Shown here: positions 1 through 5,780 of the stretch, piece by piece
How the letters are laid out: each line of letters begins with the position of its first letter
Numbering within the stretch: position 1 is the stretch's first letter
Source: Thermoleophilia bacterium
GTDB lineage: Bacteria; Actinomycetota; Thermoleophilia; Gaiellales; Gaiellaceae
Direction: 5' to 3'
DNA length: 9,366 nt
Assembly: GCA_014534295.1 (NCBI GenBank)
Contig: JACVRU010000074.1
Coordinates: 1 to 9,366 of the forward strand
Position numbers and translations under genes: made by a program
The notes under the pieces: generated by a model
Told to the model about the DNA's origin: nothing
Seen by the model: only the letters and a program-made list of their open reading frames with translations
The model's database searches: none

Positions 1-862
1 CCTCCGCCCCGATCCCGTGCGACTGGACCGAGCGGCCGTTCACGACGAGCACCGCGCGCCGTCCCCTGCGTGCGTGCGCCCAGACGATCGACCCGGCCGC
101 CCGCACCTGCGCCTCGAAGCTCGAGTCCGGCGGCTCGCCGACGTCGATCCCTTCTGCGGCGTCCAGGAGCACCGCGACTTCGTCGCGGGGCGCGTCCTCG
201 AGCTCCTTCACCATCAGCGCCCCGCGGCGGGCAGTGGAGGGCCAGTGCACCATGCGCAGGGACTCGCCCTCCTCCCACTCCCGGACGCTGTGTACGTCGA
301 AACCGCTCGGCCGGCGGAGCAGGAGGCGGCGGCCCTCGAGCCGCTGCGAGCCCGTCTCGGTGAACAGGTCCTCGGGCTCGGTCAGCCGGGGGTAGACGAG
401 CAGCGCGCCGGAGCCGGGGAGCACGAGCTCGGCCGAGGCGAGTCCGAACGGGTCCTCGAGAACGACCCGCGTCTCCTCGAAGCGGTACCGGCCGCGGGGG
501 AGCGCCGGGACGACATACCTGCCCGCGAGTCGCCGGCCGGGGCGCCGTGTGAGCACCACCTCGCGCTCGCCGAGGCGGGCCATGCGGTCGACGACCGTCA
601 CGGCGGACGGCAGCAGGCGCCCCTCGTAGGCAATCTCGAGGTCGACGGGGACGTGCTCCCCCTCGACGCGCTCCTGGCCACCCCAGCTGCCGCGGCGGAT
701 CTGCATCGGCCGGGCCGCGAGCTGGATCCACGTCCGCGCGAGTCCGGCGGCGAGCACCAGCCCGACGGCGACCGGGTAGAGCGGCACGGCGCCGGATGCC
801 CAGCCCGCCACGTAGAGGGCGGCCCCGAGCGCGAGCGCGAGCCTGCCGCGCGCGGTCAGCAC
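1..862 (-). CDS. DUF58 family protein, 3' end outside window
   Basis: The first 287 codons are visible; DUF58 proteins usually run to about 400 residues, so roughly a quarter or more is missing. I translated this frame by hand from GTG at 862, which shares its G with the TAG stop of the upstream moxR gene (TAGTG). The first 45 residues form two hydrophobic stretches, about residues 8-22 and 26-42, that look like paired membrane helices. The family signature is at about residues 191-219: REWEEGESLRMVHWPSTARR, matching the usual R-x-Y/W-x-x-G-(D/E)-x-x-R-x-(I/V)-x-W-x-x-(S/T)-A-R pattern, followed by a von Willebrand A-like strand (EVAVLLDAAEG). MoxR plus DUF58 pairs are very common neighbours. 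They are thought to act together in assembling or activating other, often membrane-linked, proteins, but the exact role is unknown. No clear Shine-Dalgarno site precedes it, so translation is probably coupled to moxR. Confidence 0.9.
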   Translation of the reverse strand, partial: MLTARGRLALALGAALYVAGWASGAVPLYPVAVGLVLAAGLARTWIQLAARPMQIRRGSWGGQERVEGEHVPVDLEIAYEGRLLPSAVTVVDRMARLGEREVVLTRRPGRRLAGRYVVPALPRGRYRFEETRVVLEDPFGLASAELVLPGSGALLVYPRLTEPEDLFTETGSQRLEGRRLLLRRPSGFDVHSVREWEEGESLRMVHWPSTARRGALMVKELEDAPRDEVAVLLDAAEGIDVGEPPDSSFEAQVRAAGSIVWAHARRGRRAVLVVNGRSVQSHGIGAE

Positions 863-1833
863 TAGACCGGAACCGGGGTCTTCTCGACGACCTCGGCGAC
901 GATGTCCTCTGCGGACAGCCCCGCCGAGCGGGCCTCGGGCGCGAGGATCAGGCGGTGCGGAAGCACGTGGCCGACGATCGCCTTGACGTCGTCCGGCAGC
1001 AGGTACTCCCGTCCGCGTGCCAGCGCCCGGGCCTTCGCGACGCGGAGCAGCGCGATCCCGGCGCGGGGGCTCGCGCCGAGGTAGAGGCGTGGGTCGGAGC
1101 GCGTCTGGCGGAGGAGCGTGACGACGTAGCGGTGGAGGCTCTCCTCCACGAAGACCGCCTGCGCCTCGTCGATCAGCCGGATCACGTCCGGCGCGCTCAT
1201 CACCGGTTCGAGCTCGTCGATCGGCGTGCCGGTCGTCTGCTCGGCGAGCATCCTGGCCTCCTCGGCGACGGGAGGGTAGCCGAGCGAGATGCGCAGGGAG
1301 AAGCGATCGAGCTGGGCCTCCGGGAGCGCGTAGGTGCCCTCGTACTCGATCGGGTTCTGCGTGGCGGCGACCATGAACGGCCGCGCGAGGCGGTACGTGA
1401 CGCCGTCGACCGTGATCTGGTTCTCCTGCATGCACTCGAGCAGCGCCGCCTGCGTCTTCGGCGAGGCGCGGTTGATCTCGTCGACGAGCAGCAGGTTGGC
1501 GAAGACAGGCCCCGGCCGGAACTCGAACTCGTTCGTGCGCTGGTCGAAGACGTTGACGCCGGTGACGTCCGAGGGGAGCAGGTCGGGCGTGAACTGGAGG
1601 CGCGAGAAGGAGCAGTCGACCGAGCGCGCCATCGCCTTCGCCAGCATCGTCTTCCCGACGCCGGGGAAGTCCTCGATGATCACGTGCCCCTCCGCGACGA
1701 GGCAGAGGACGCACAGCTCGAGGACGTCGCGGGGCACGTGGAGCACCTGCCCCAGGTTGTCGGTCACGCGCTCGATCGCCGCCGCGGAAGCCTCGGCCGC
1801 GGCAGCCCTGAGCTCACTCGCCGGGTCGTCCAT
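862..1833 (-). CDS. MoxR family AAA+ ATPase
   Basis: This 323-residue protein has the usual length of MoxR ATPases. Motifs are complete: Walker A PGVGKT at residues 57-62, Walker B LLLVDE at 114-119 followed by the MoxR hallmark INRASPKTQAALLE, sensor 1 ATQNP at 157-161, the arginine-finger region LPEAQLDRF at 170-178, and sensor 2 ASPRA at 254-258. The enzyme should be an active cytoplasmic ATPase working as a ring-shaped chaperone on partner proteins. The partner is most likely the DUF58 protein encoded immediately downstream, whose GTG overlaps the moxR TAG. The start is ATG at 1833 with a strong ribosome site just upstream. The first 20 bp lie inside the end of coaBC. The link to coaBC is positional only; nothing in the protein suggests a role in coenzyme A synthesis. 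Confidence 0.95.
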   Translation of the reverse strand: MDDPASELRAAAAEASAAAIERVTDNLGQVLHVPRDVLELCVLCLVAEGHVIIEDFPGVGKTMLAKAMARSVDCSFSRLQFTPDLLPSDVTGVNVFDQRTNEFEFRPGPVFANLLLVDEINRASPKTQAALLECMQENQITVDGVTYRLARPFMVAATQNPIEYEGTYALPEAQLDRFSLRISLGYPPVAEEARMLAEQTTGTPIDELEPVMSAPDVIRLIDEAQAVFVEESLHRYVVTLLRQTRSDPRLYLGASPRAGIALLRVAKARALARGREYLLPDDVKAIVGHVLPHRLILAPEARSAGLSAEDIVAEVVEKTPVPV

Positions 1834-2992
1834 TCGCCTCCCTCAAGAGTCGGTGTGCCTCGTCCAGGATCGCAGCGGCCACCTCGCGCTTGGGCGCCTT
1901 CCCGATCCGCCGTTCCTCAGTCCTCGTGATCAGCACCACCTCGTTATCGGGCGCGTCGAACCCGACATCCTCCCGTGATACGTCGTTGAAGACGAGGAGG
2001 TTCGCGCGCTTGCGCTCGAGCTTCTCGCGGGCCCGGGCGATCCCGTCCTCGCCGGTCTCGGCGGCGAAGCCGACGAGGACGCGTCCGTTCGCCGGCAACT
2101 CCCCCAGCGCGGCGAGGACGTCGGTGGTCGGCTCGAGCTCCACTGTCCAGTTCGACGTGTCCTTGGGACGTTTGTCTGTGCGCACCTCCGCGGGCCGGTA
2201 GTCGGCGACTGCGGCGGCCATCACGACCAGGTCGGCCGAACCGGCGCGGGCGAGCGCCTCGCGCGCGAGGTCGTCGGCCGTCGGGGTCGCCACGGTCTCC
2301 ATCCCGGGCGGTACGGGGACGGCGAGGTTCGCGGCGAGCAGCGTCACGTCAGCCCCCCGCCTGGCTGCCTCGACGGCGACGGCGACGCCCATCCGCCCGG
2401 AGGAGCGGTTGCCGAGGAAGCGGACGGCGTCGAGCGGCTCGCGTGTCCCGCCGGCCGTGACGAGGACGCGGACGCCGTCGAGCTCGTGCGCGCGCGCGAG
2501 GAGCTGCTGGGCGCGCGCGAAGATCTCCTCCGGCTCGGCCATCCGTCCCACGCCCAGCTCGCCCTCGGCGGTCTCGCCCTCGTCGGGGCCGATCAGGTCG
2601 GCGCCCTGCTCGGCCAGCAGGCGCGCGTTCTCGTGGACGGCCGGATGCGACCACATGCGCGGGCTCATCGCCGGCGCGACGAGGATCGGCCCCGGGTGGG
2701 CGAGCGCCGCCTCCGTGAGCACGTTGTCGGCGAGCCCGCGGGCGAGCTTGGCGAGCGTGTTGGCGGTGCAGGGGGCGACGACGAGCAGGTCGGCGCGCTC
2801 GAGGTGCGGGTACGGATCCTCGTTCAGCGGCCGCCGCGCGAGCGCAGCGAAGGTGCGGGCCGCGACGAAGCGCTCCGCGACGGGCGTGACGAGCGGGATC
2901 GGCTCGTGTCCGGCCTTGACGAAGAGCCGAACGAGCTCGCACGCCTTGTAGGCGGCGATGCCCCCGCTGACGCCGACGAGCACGCGGGCCAT
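1814..2992 (-). CDS. coaBC: Bifunctional phosphopantothenoylcysteine decarboxylase / phosphopantothenate-cysteine ligase
   Basis: This 392-residue protein catalyses two successive steps of coenzyme A synthesis: ligation of cysteine to 4'-phosphopantothenate (CoaB) and FMN-dependent decarboxylation to 4'-phosphopantetheine (CoaC). The N-terminal CoaC half has LVGVSGGIAAYK at 5-16, the conserved His63, and the flavin-site motif APCTANTLAKLARG at 73-86. Two E. coli Dfp active-site positions differ: PAMNxxMW reads PAMSPRMW (Ser110), and the lid-loop Cys is Glu143 in TAEGELGVGR. The CoaB half begins at about residue 184 with VLVTAGGTREPLDAVRF, then GNRSSGRMG, AAAVADYRP, GFAAET and KRANLLVFND, all as expected. 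I chose ATG 2992 because MARVLVGVSGG is the usual N-terminus. In-frame GTGs at 3022 and 3016 would add 8-10 unconserved residues. It follows rpoZ after 88 bp, a common actinobacterial neighbour, and overlaps moxR by 20 bp. Confidence 0.95.
   Translation of the reverse strand: MARVLVGVSGGIAAYKACELVRLFVKAGHEPIPLVTPVAERFVAARTFAALARRPLNEDPYPHLERADLLVVAPCTANTLAKLARGLADNVLTEAALAHPGPILVAPAMSPRMWSHPAVHENARLLAEQGADLIGPDEGETAEGELGVGRMAEPEEIFARAQQLLARAHELDGVRVLVTAGGTREPLDAVRFLGNRSSGRMGVAVAVEAARRGADVTLLAANLAVPVPPGMETVATPTADDLAREALARAGSADLVVMAAAVADYRPAEVRTDKRPKDTSNWTVELEPTTDVLAALGELPANGRVLVGFAAETGEDGIARAREKLERKRANLLVFNDVSREDVGFDAPDNEVVLITRTEERRIGKAPKREVAAAILDEAHRLLREANGRPGE
1837..1844 (-). promoter_or_regulatory. 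Ribosome binding site of moxR
   Basis: On the minus strand the sequence GAGGGAGG lies 3 nt before the ATG at 1833. The GAGGG part sits 6 nt away and GGAGG 3 nt away. It lies inside the last codons of coaBC, so moxR can be started by ribosomes on its own while also being coupled to coaBC translation. It fixes the moxR start. Confidence 0.75.
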
Positions 2993-3014
2993 GCGGCCAT
3001 TGTGCCTATGGCCC
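2986..3014 (-). promoter_or_regulatory. Possible alternative hairpins at the coaBC start codon
   Basis: On the minus strand GGGCCAT (3014-3008) can pair with two downstream copies of its complement. ATGGCC at 3000-2995 gives a 6-bp stem with a 7-nt loop. ATGGCCC at 2992-2986, which contains the coaBC ATG, gives a 7-bp stem with a 15-nt loop. The two structures exclude each other, and only the second buries the start codon. The pairing is visible in the sequence; any regulatory use is inference. Confidence 0.35.
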
Positions 3015-3080
3015 ACAGTCACGAGGTGATCGGACGGCCGGGGAGGCGGCAGGCGTCGACCGCGCGTCGGACCGGTGGTC

Positions 3081-3311
3081 TTACGCGCGCTGGTAGGCGT
3101 ACTTGATCTTGCCCTCGGAGATCTCCTCCAGGGACATGGTCAAGTGGTTGCTCGAGCGGGACTCCACGAGCGGCGGCGGCACCTCGAAGGTGCCCTCGCC
3201 GAGCTGGTGGTAGTAGTTGTTGATCTGCCGGGCCCGCTTGGCGCCGACGATCACGAGCGCATAGCGCGAGTCCACGTTGTCGAGCAGCTGGTCGAGCTTC
3301 GGATGGATCAC
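3081..3311 (-). CDS. rpoZ: RNA polymerase omega subunit
   Basis: This 76-residue protein is the small omega subunit, which helps fold and assemble the beta' subunit of RNA polymerase. The omega signature is clear: HPKLDQLLDNVDSRYALVIV followed by GAKRARQINNYYHQL at about residues 3-37, then the C-terminal LTMSLEEISEGKIKYAYQ. The start is GTG at 3311, which overlaps the TGA of gmk as GTGA (4 bp); there is no earlier start codon that leaves a normal omega N-terminus. No Shine-Dalgarno site is visible before it, so expression probably depends on coupling to gmk. The gmk-rpoZ pairing is conserved across many bacteria. Transcription continues towards coaBC across 88 bp that hold no convincing terminator. 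Confidence 0.95.
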   Translation of the reverse strand: MIHPKLDQLLDNVDSRYALVIVGAKRARQINNYYHQLGEGTFEVPPPLVESRSSNHLTMSLEEISEGKIKYAYQRA

Positions 3312-3907
3312 GGTCGGGACATGGTACCGGCAGCCGAGAGAGCGTCGTTGACGATTCCCGCGAGCTCGTCCGCCGCGCGGTCGAGGTCGTCGTTGACGAC
3401 GACGTGGGCGAACTCCCCCGCCTGCTGCTGCTGGCGCCGCGCGAGGGCCAGCCGCTCGCCGATCTCGCCGGCGCTCTCGGTGGCGCGGGCCCGCAGCCGG
3501 CGCTCGAGCTCCTCGAAGCTCGGCGCGTCGACGAAGATCGTCACCGCGCCGGGGACCTCGTCGCGGACGCGCAGCGCGCCCTCGGTCTCGAGGTCGAGCA
3601 GCGGAGCCTTCCCCGCGGCGCCGATCCGCTCGATCTCGGCGCGCGGCGTGCCGTAGCGGTGGCCCGAGACGTACGAGACCCACTCGAGCAGCTCGTCCTC
3701 GGCGACCATGCGGTCGAACTCGGCGTCCGAGACGAACCAGTACTCCCGGCCCTCCTGCTCCCCGGGGCGGCGCGGGCGGGTCGTCGCCGAGACGGCGAGC
3801 TCCAGCCGGCCGGGCAGCCGCTCGAGGAGCGCCTTCTCGAGCATGCTCTTCCCGGCCCCGGACGGGCCCGTGACCACGAAGACGGGTCTAGCGGGAGAAG
3901 AGCCCAA
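3308..3907 (-). CDS. gmk: Guanylate kinase
   Basis: This 199-residue cytoplasmic enzyme transfers phosphate from ATP to GMP, giving GDP, and has normal family length. The P-loop GPSGAGKS is at residues 14-21. The GMP-binding part follows with ATTRPRRPGEQEGREYWFV and LLEWVSYVSGHRYGTPR. The segment usually written D-x-D-x-Q-G-A reads DLETEGA. The C-terminal VVVNDDLDRAADEL is typical. The start is TTG at 3907, the first available start codon, 20 bp inside the end of mihF. It has no good ribosome site, so coupling to mihF is likely. A GTG at 3877 would start only two residues before the GPSGAGKS motif and is less plausible. A run of four CAG codons (QQQQ) near residue 160 is minor. The downstream rpoZ overlaps by 4 bp. 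Confidence 0.95.
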   Translation of the reverse strand: MGSSPARPVFVVTGPSGAGKSMLEKALLERLPGRLELAVSATTRPRRPGEQEGREYWFVSDAEFDRMVAEDELLEWVSYVSGHRYGTPRAEIERIGAAGKAPLLDLETEGALRVRDEVPGAVTIFVDAPSFEELERRLRARATESAGEIGERLALARRQQQQAGEFAHVVVNDDLDRAADELAGIVNDALSAAGTMSRP

Positions 3908-4214
3908 TGAGCTCGGCCCGCTGTCGATCGGACAGCCCGCCCACCGTCTTCGACTGGCTGATGCGGCACTGGTTGAGGAAGCGGGCGGCCTTGACGCGGC
4001 CGAACTTCGGGACCGCCATGAGGATGTCGAACACCTTCGCGGTCTCGACGTAGTCGGGCGGTCGCTTCAGGATCTCCTCGACGCGGGCGCGCCCCTCTTT
4101 CAGGTCCTTCTTGAGCTGCGCCCGCCGGACACGGATCTCGTTCGCGCGCCGCAGTGCGTCCATGCGCTGGTCGAGGGAGCGGGCCGGAGCCTGCGCCTGG
4201 GTCTTGGGCGACAT
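3888..4214 (-). CDS. mihF: Actinobacterial integration host factor (mIHF-type nucleoid protein)
   Basis: This 108-residue basic protein matches the short form of mIHF/sIHF, a nucleoid-associated DNA-binding protein found in Actinobacteriota (about 105 residues in M. tuberculosis). It is first a long charged helix (ALRRANEIRVRRAQLKKDLK and on), then the helix-two turns-helix DNA-binding part around VPKFGRVKAARFLNQCRIS. It ends with the family-typical KTVGGLSDRQRAELIGLF, equivalent to the RRVRGLG-xx-Q tail of mycobacterial mIHF. I start it at ATG 4214; GTG 4217 is directly in front and also possible. The longer open frame upstream reads into pyrD on another frame and is not coding. A promoter lies immediately upstream. 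It is the first gene of the mihF-gmk-rpoZ-coaBC series, and the gene order itself supports the call. Confidence 0.92.
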   Translation of the reverse strand: MSPKTQAQAPARSLDQRMDALRRANEIRVRRAQLKKDLKEGRARVEEILKRPPDYVETAKVFDILMAVPKFGRVKAARFLNQCRISQSKTVGGLSDRQRAELIGLFSR

Positions 4215-4228
4215 CACGGAGACGCACG

Positions 4229-4256
4229 AGTCTAGCACCTTCCCCGATGCGGTCAA
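4229..4256 (-). promoter_or_regulatory. Predicted sigma70-type promoter of mihF
   Basis: On the minus strand a -35 box TTGACC (4256-4251) is followed after 16 nt by a -10 box TAGACT (4234-4229), of the TAnnnT type common in Actinobacteria. Transcription would begin near 4222, giving a 5' leader of only about 8 nt before the ATG at 4214, with no room for a ribosome site. The -35 box overlaps the pyrD stop codon TGA (4255-4253). It is the best promoter match I noticed in the window and sits in one of its only two intergenic gaps. Confidence 0.6.
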
Positions 4257-5131
4257 ACGAGAGCTTTTCTGGCCAAATCCAGGGGTTTTCTGTGCCGTAA
4301 ACGATCCTCGTGCGCGATTCCCACCACATCCTCTGGACGACCGAGACCTCGAGCGGCGAGCTCGTGCGCCAGCTCGGCGCGCATCCGGACCGGCGCTTCG
4401 GGGTCCGAGAAGAGGACCGTCCCGAGCGCGACGGCGCTCGCTCCGCAGGCGAGCAGCTCCAGCGCGTCGCGCCCCGTCCGGACGCCTCCCATGCCCACGA
4501 TCGGAAGGTCGACCGCCCGCGCGCACGCGTGGACGGCGGCGAGCGCGATCGGCTTCAGGGCCGGTCCGGACAGGCCTCCCACGGCCGTGCCGAGGCGGGG
4601 CGCGAGCGTGGTCTCGTCGAGGGCAAGGCCGCGGATCGTGTTCACGAGGGAGAGGCCGTCGGCGCCCTCGGCGGCGACGGCTCGCGCGTGCTCGGCGACG
4701 TCCCAGGCAGCCGGCGAGAGCTTCGCGACCAGGGGCAGGTCGGTCGCCGTCCGGCACGCGGCGACGATCTCCGCCGCGCTCTCCGAGGCCGCGTCGACGT
4801 TCGGGCACGAGAGGTTCAGCTCGATCGCGGCGATCCCGTCGAGCGCCTCGCAGGTCTCGGCGTAGTCGCCTGCGGCGAAGCCGCCCACGGAGACCCAGAT
4901 CGGGACGCCCAGCTCGCGCAGCCGGGGCAGCACGTCGGCGAGGAAGCGCTCGCGGCCGGGGTTCGCGAGGCCGATCGAGTTGAGCATGCCGGCCTCGGTC
5001 TCGACGATCCGGATCGGCGCGTTGCCGGCGCGCGGCAGCGGCGTGACCGTCTTCGTCACGAACGCGTCCAGCGCCCGCGCCGTCTCGGGCGCGGTCAGCG
5101 CGTCGAGGCAGCCGGAGGCGTTAAGCAGCAC
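4253..5131 (-). CDS. pyrD: Dihydroorotate dehydrogenase, class 1B catalytic subunit
   Basis: This 292-residue FMN enzyme oxidises dihydroorotate to orotate, the fourth step of UMP synthesis. With PyrK it forms the NAD-dependent class 1B complex in the cytoplasm. Motifs seen: FVTKTVTPLPRAGNAP at 24-39, GMLNSIGLANPG at 48-59, ELNLSCPN at 104-111 with the catalytic Cys109, VAKLSP with Lys137, VNTIRG, and the FMN-phosphate site GGVRTGRDALELLACGA followed by SAVALGT. The GTG at 5131 is the first possible start, and 11 bp overlap pyrK. The protein therefore begins only a few residues before the NASG motif and lacks the usual N-terminal segment of about 15 residues. The last 18 or so residues, after VVGIAH, look like a basic tail with atypical codons. 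Class 1B is assigned because pyrK is adjacent. Confidence 0.93.
   Translation of the reverse strand: MLLNASGCLDALTAPETARALDAFVTKTVTPLPRAGNAPIRIVETEAGMLNSIGLANPGRERFLADVLPRLRELGVPIWVSVGGFAAGDYAETCEALDGIAAIELNLSCPNVDAASESAAEIVAACRTATDLPLVAKLSPAAWDVAEHARAVAAEGADGLSLVNTIRGLALDETTLAPRLGTAVGGLSGPALKPIALAAVHACARAVDLPIVGMGGVRTGRDALELLACGASAVALGTVLFSDPEAPVRMRAELAHELAARGLGRPEDVVGIAHEDRLRHRKPLDLARKALV
4265..4292 (-). promoter_or_regulatory. Helically phased direct repeat upstream of the mihF promoter
   Basis: CAGAAAA occurs at 4292-4286 and again at 4271-4265 on the minus strand, start to start exactly 21 bp, or two helical turns. The second copy ends 8 bp before the -35 box. Between and partly within them is a small inverted repeat CTGG-N6-CCAG (4269-4282). 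Phased A-tracts can bend DNA or act as an UP element; a regulator site is the other reading. The repeat itself is certain, its function is not. Confidence 0.4.
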
Positions 5132-5780
5132 GGAGCACCGGGCCTTCCACGCAGAGGCGCTTCCAGGTGCCCCCGAGCTCGACCGCGCAGCCGTAGCAGG
5201 CGCCGTAGCCGCACGCCATCGGCGCCTCCCAGGCGAGCTGCGCGGCCGGCGCGAGCGCCCGCACGGCCTCGAGCATCGGCTCGGGCCCGCAGGCGAGCAC
5301 GTCCCGTCCCGGCTCGAGCCGCTGGGTCACGTACTCGGGCTCGAGCACGACCTCGGCGTTCGCGACGAGCGCGGCCGCCTCGGCGTGGGCGGGAGTGCGG
5401 AACCCGAGCAGGGCCGGCGGCCGACGGAGCACCTCCGAGAGGTACGGGAAAGGCGCCACCCCGATCCCGCCGCCGACGAGCAGCGGCCGCTGCACGTCGA
5501 GCCGGAAGCCGTTCCCGAGCGGGCCGAGCACGGCGAGCTCCTCGCCGGGGCCGAGCGCACACAGGGCCCGCGTGCCCGGGCCGATCGGGTCGACGAGGAA
5601 CCCGAGCTCGCCGGGCGGGGCGAGACAGAGGCTCATCGGCCGCGGGAGCAGGCGGCCCGGAGCCTCGAGCATGAAGAACTGCCCCGGCGCACCCGGATCG
5701 AGCCCGCCTCGGCCGACCCGCAGCAGCGTGTACGGGCCGACGGCCTCCACGCCGACGACTCGCAGGCGCTCCCTACGCAC
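5121..5780 (-). CDS. pyrK: Dihydroorotate dehydrogenase electron transfer subunit (FAD, 2Fe-2S)
   Basis: This 219-residue protein carries electrons from the PyrD flavin through a 2Fe-2S cluster and FAD to NAD+. The FAD motif RPMSLC is at 47-52, with GPLGNGF at 86-92. The nucleotide-binding loop VGGGIGVAP is at 102-110, and CGPEPML at 164-170 is typical of the ferredoxin reductase fold. The cluster ligands are Cys190, Cys195, Cys198 and Cys210 in EAPMACGYGACYGC and KRLCVEGP, the spacing expected for PyrK. The C-terminus ends nine residues after the last Cys, slightly short. It starts at GTG 5780, overlapping the carB stop by 8 bp, with a good ribosome site upstream. Its place between carB and pyrD leaves little doubt about its function. 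Confidence 0.95.
   Translation of the reverse strand: MRRERLRVVGVEAVGPYTLLRVGRGGLDPGAPGQFFMLEAPGRLLPRPMSLCLAPPGELGFLVDPIGPGTRALCALGPGEELAVLGPLGNGFRLDVQRPLLVGGGIGVAPFPYLSEVLRRPPALLGFRTPAHAEAAALVANAEVVLEPEYVTQRLEPGRDVLACGPEPMLEAVRALAPAAQLAWEAPMACGYGACYGCAVELGGTWKRLCVEGPVLRAA

Noticed and set aside
796..1929. A 377-codon plus-strand frame opposite the moxR gene
   Set aside because: It is a mirror of the MoxR gene, with no recognisable motif and Arg/Asp/Leu-rich composition.
3057..3080. Two tandem small stem-loops directly after the rpoZ stop as a terminator
   Set aside because: The stems are only 4 bp each and no T-run follows; such pairings are frequent by chance at this GC content.
3420..3436. 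Short CTG/CAG triplet run in gmk
   Set aside because: Only four units, encoding QQQQ in a helix; too short to be notable.
4215..4808. A long N-terminal extension of mIHF
   Set aside because: It reads through pyrD in another frame; the short form starting at ATG 4214 has the known family length and a promoter just upstream.
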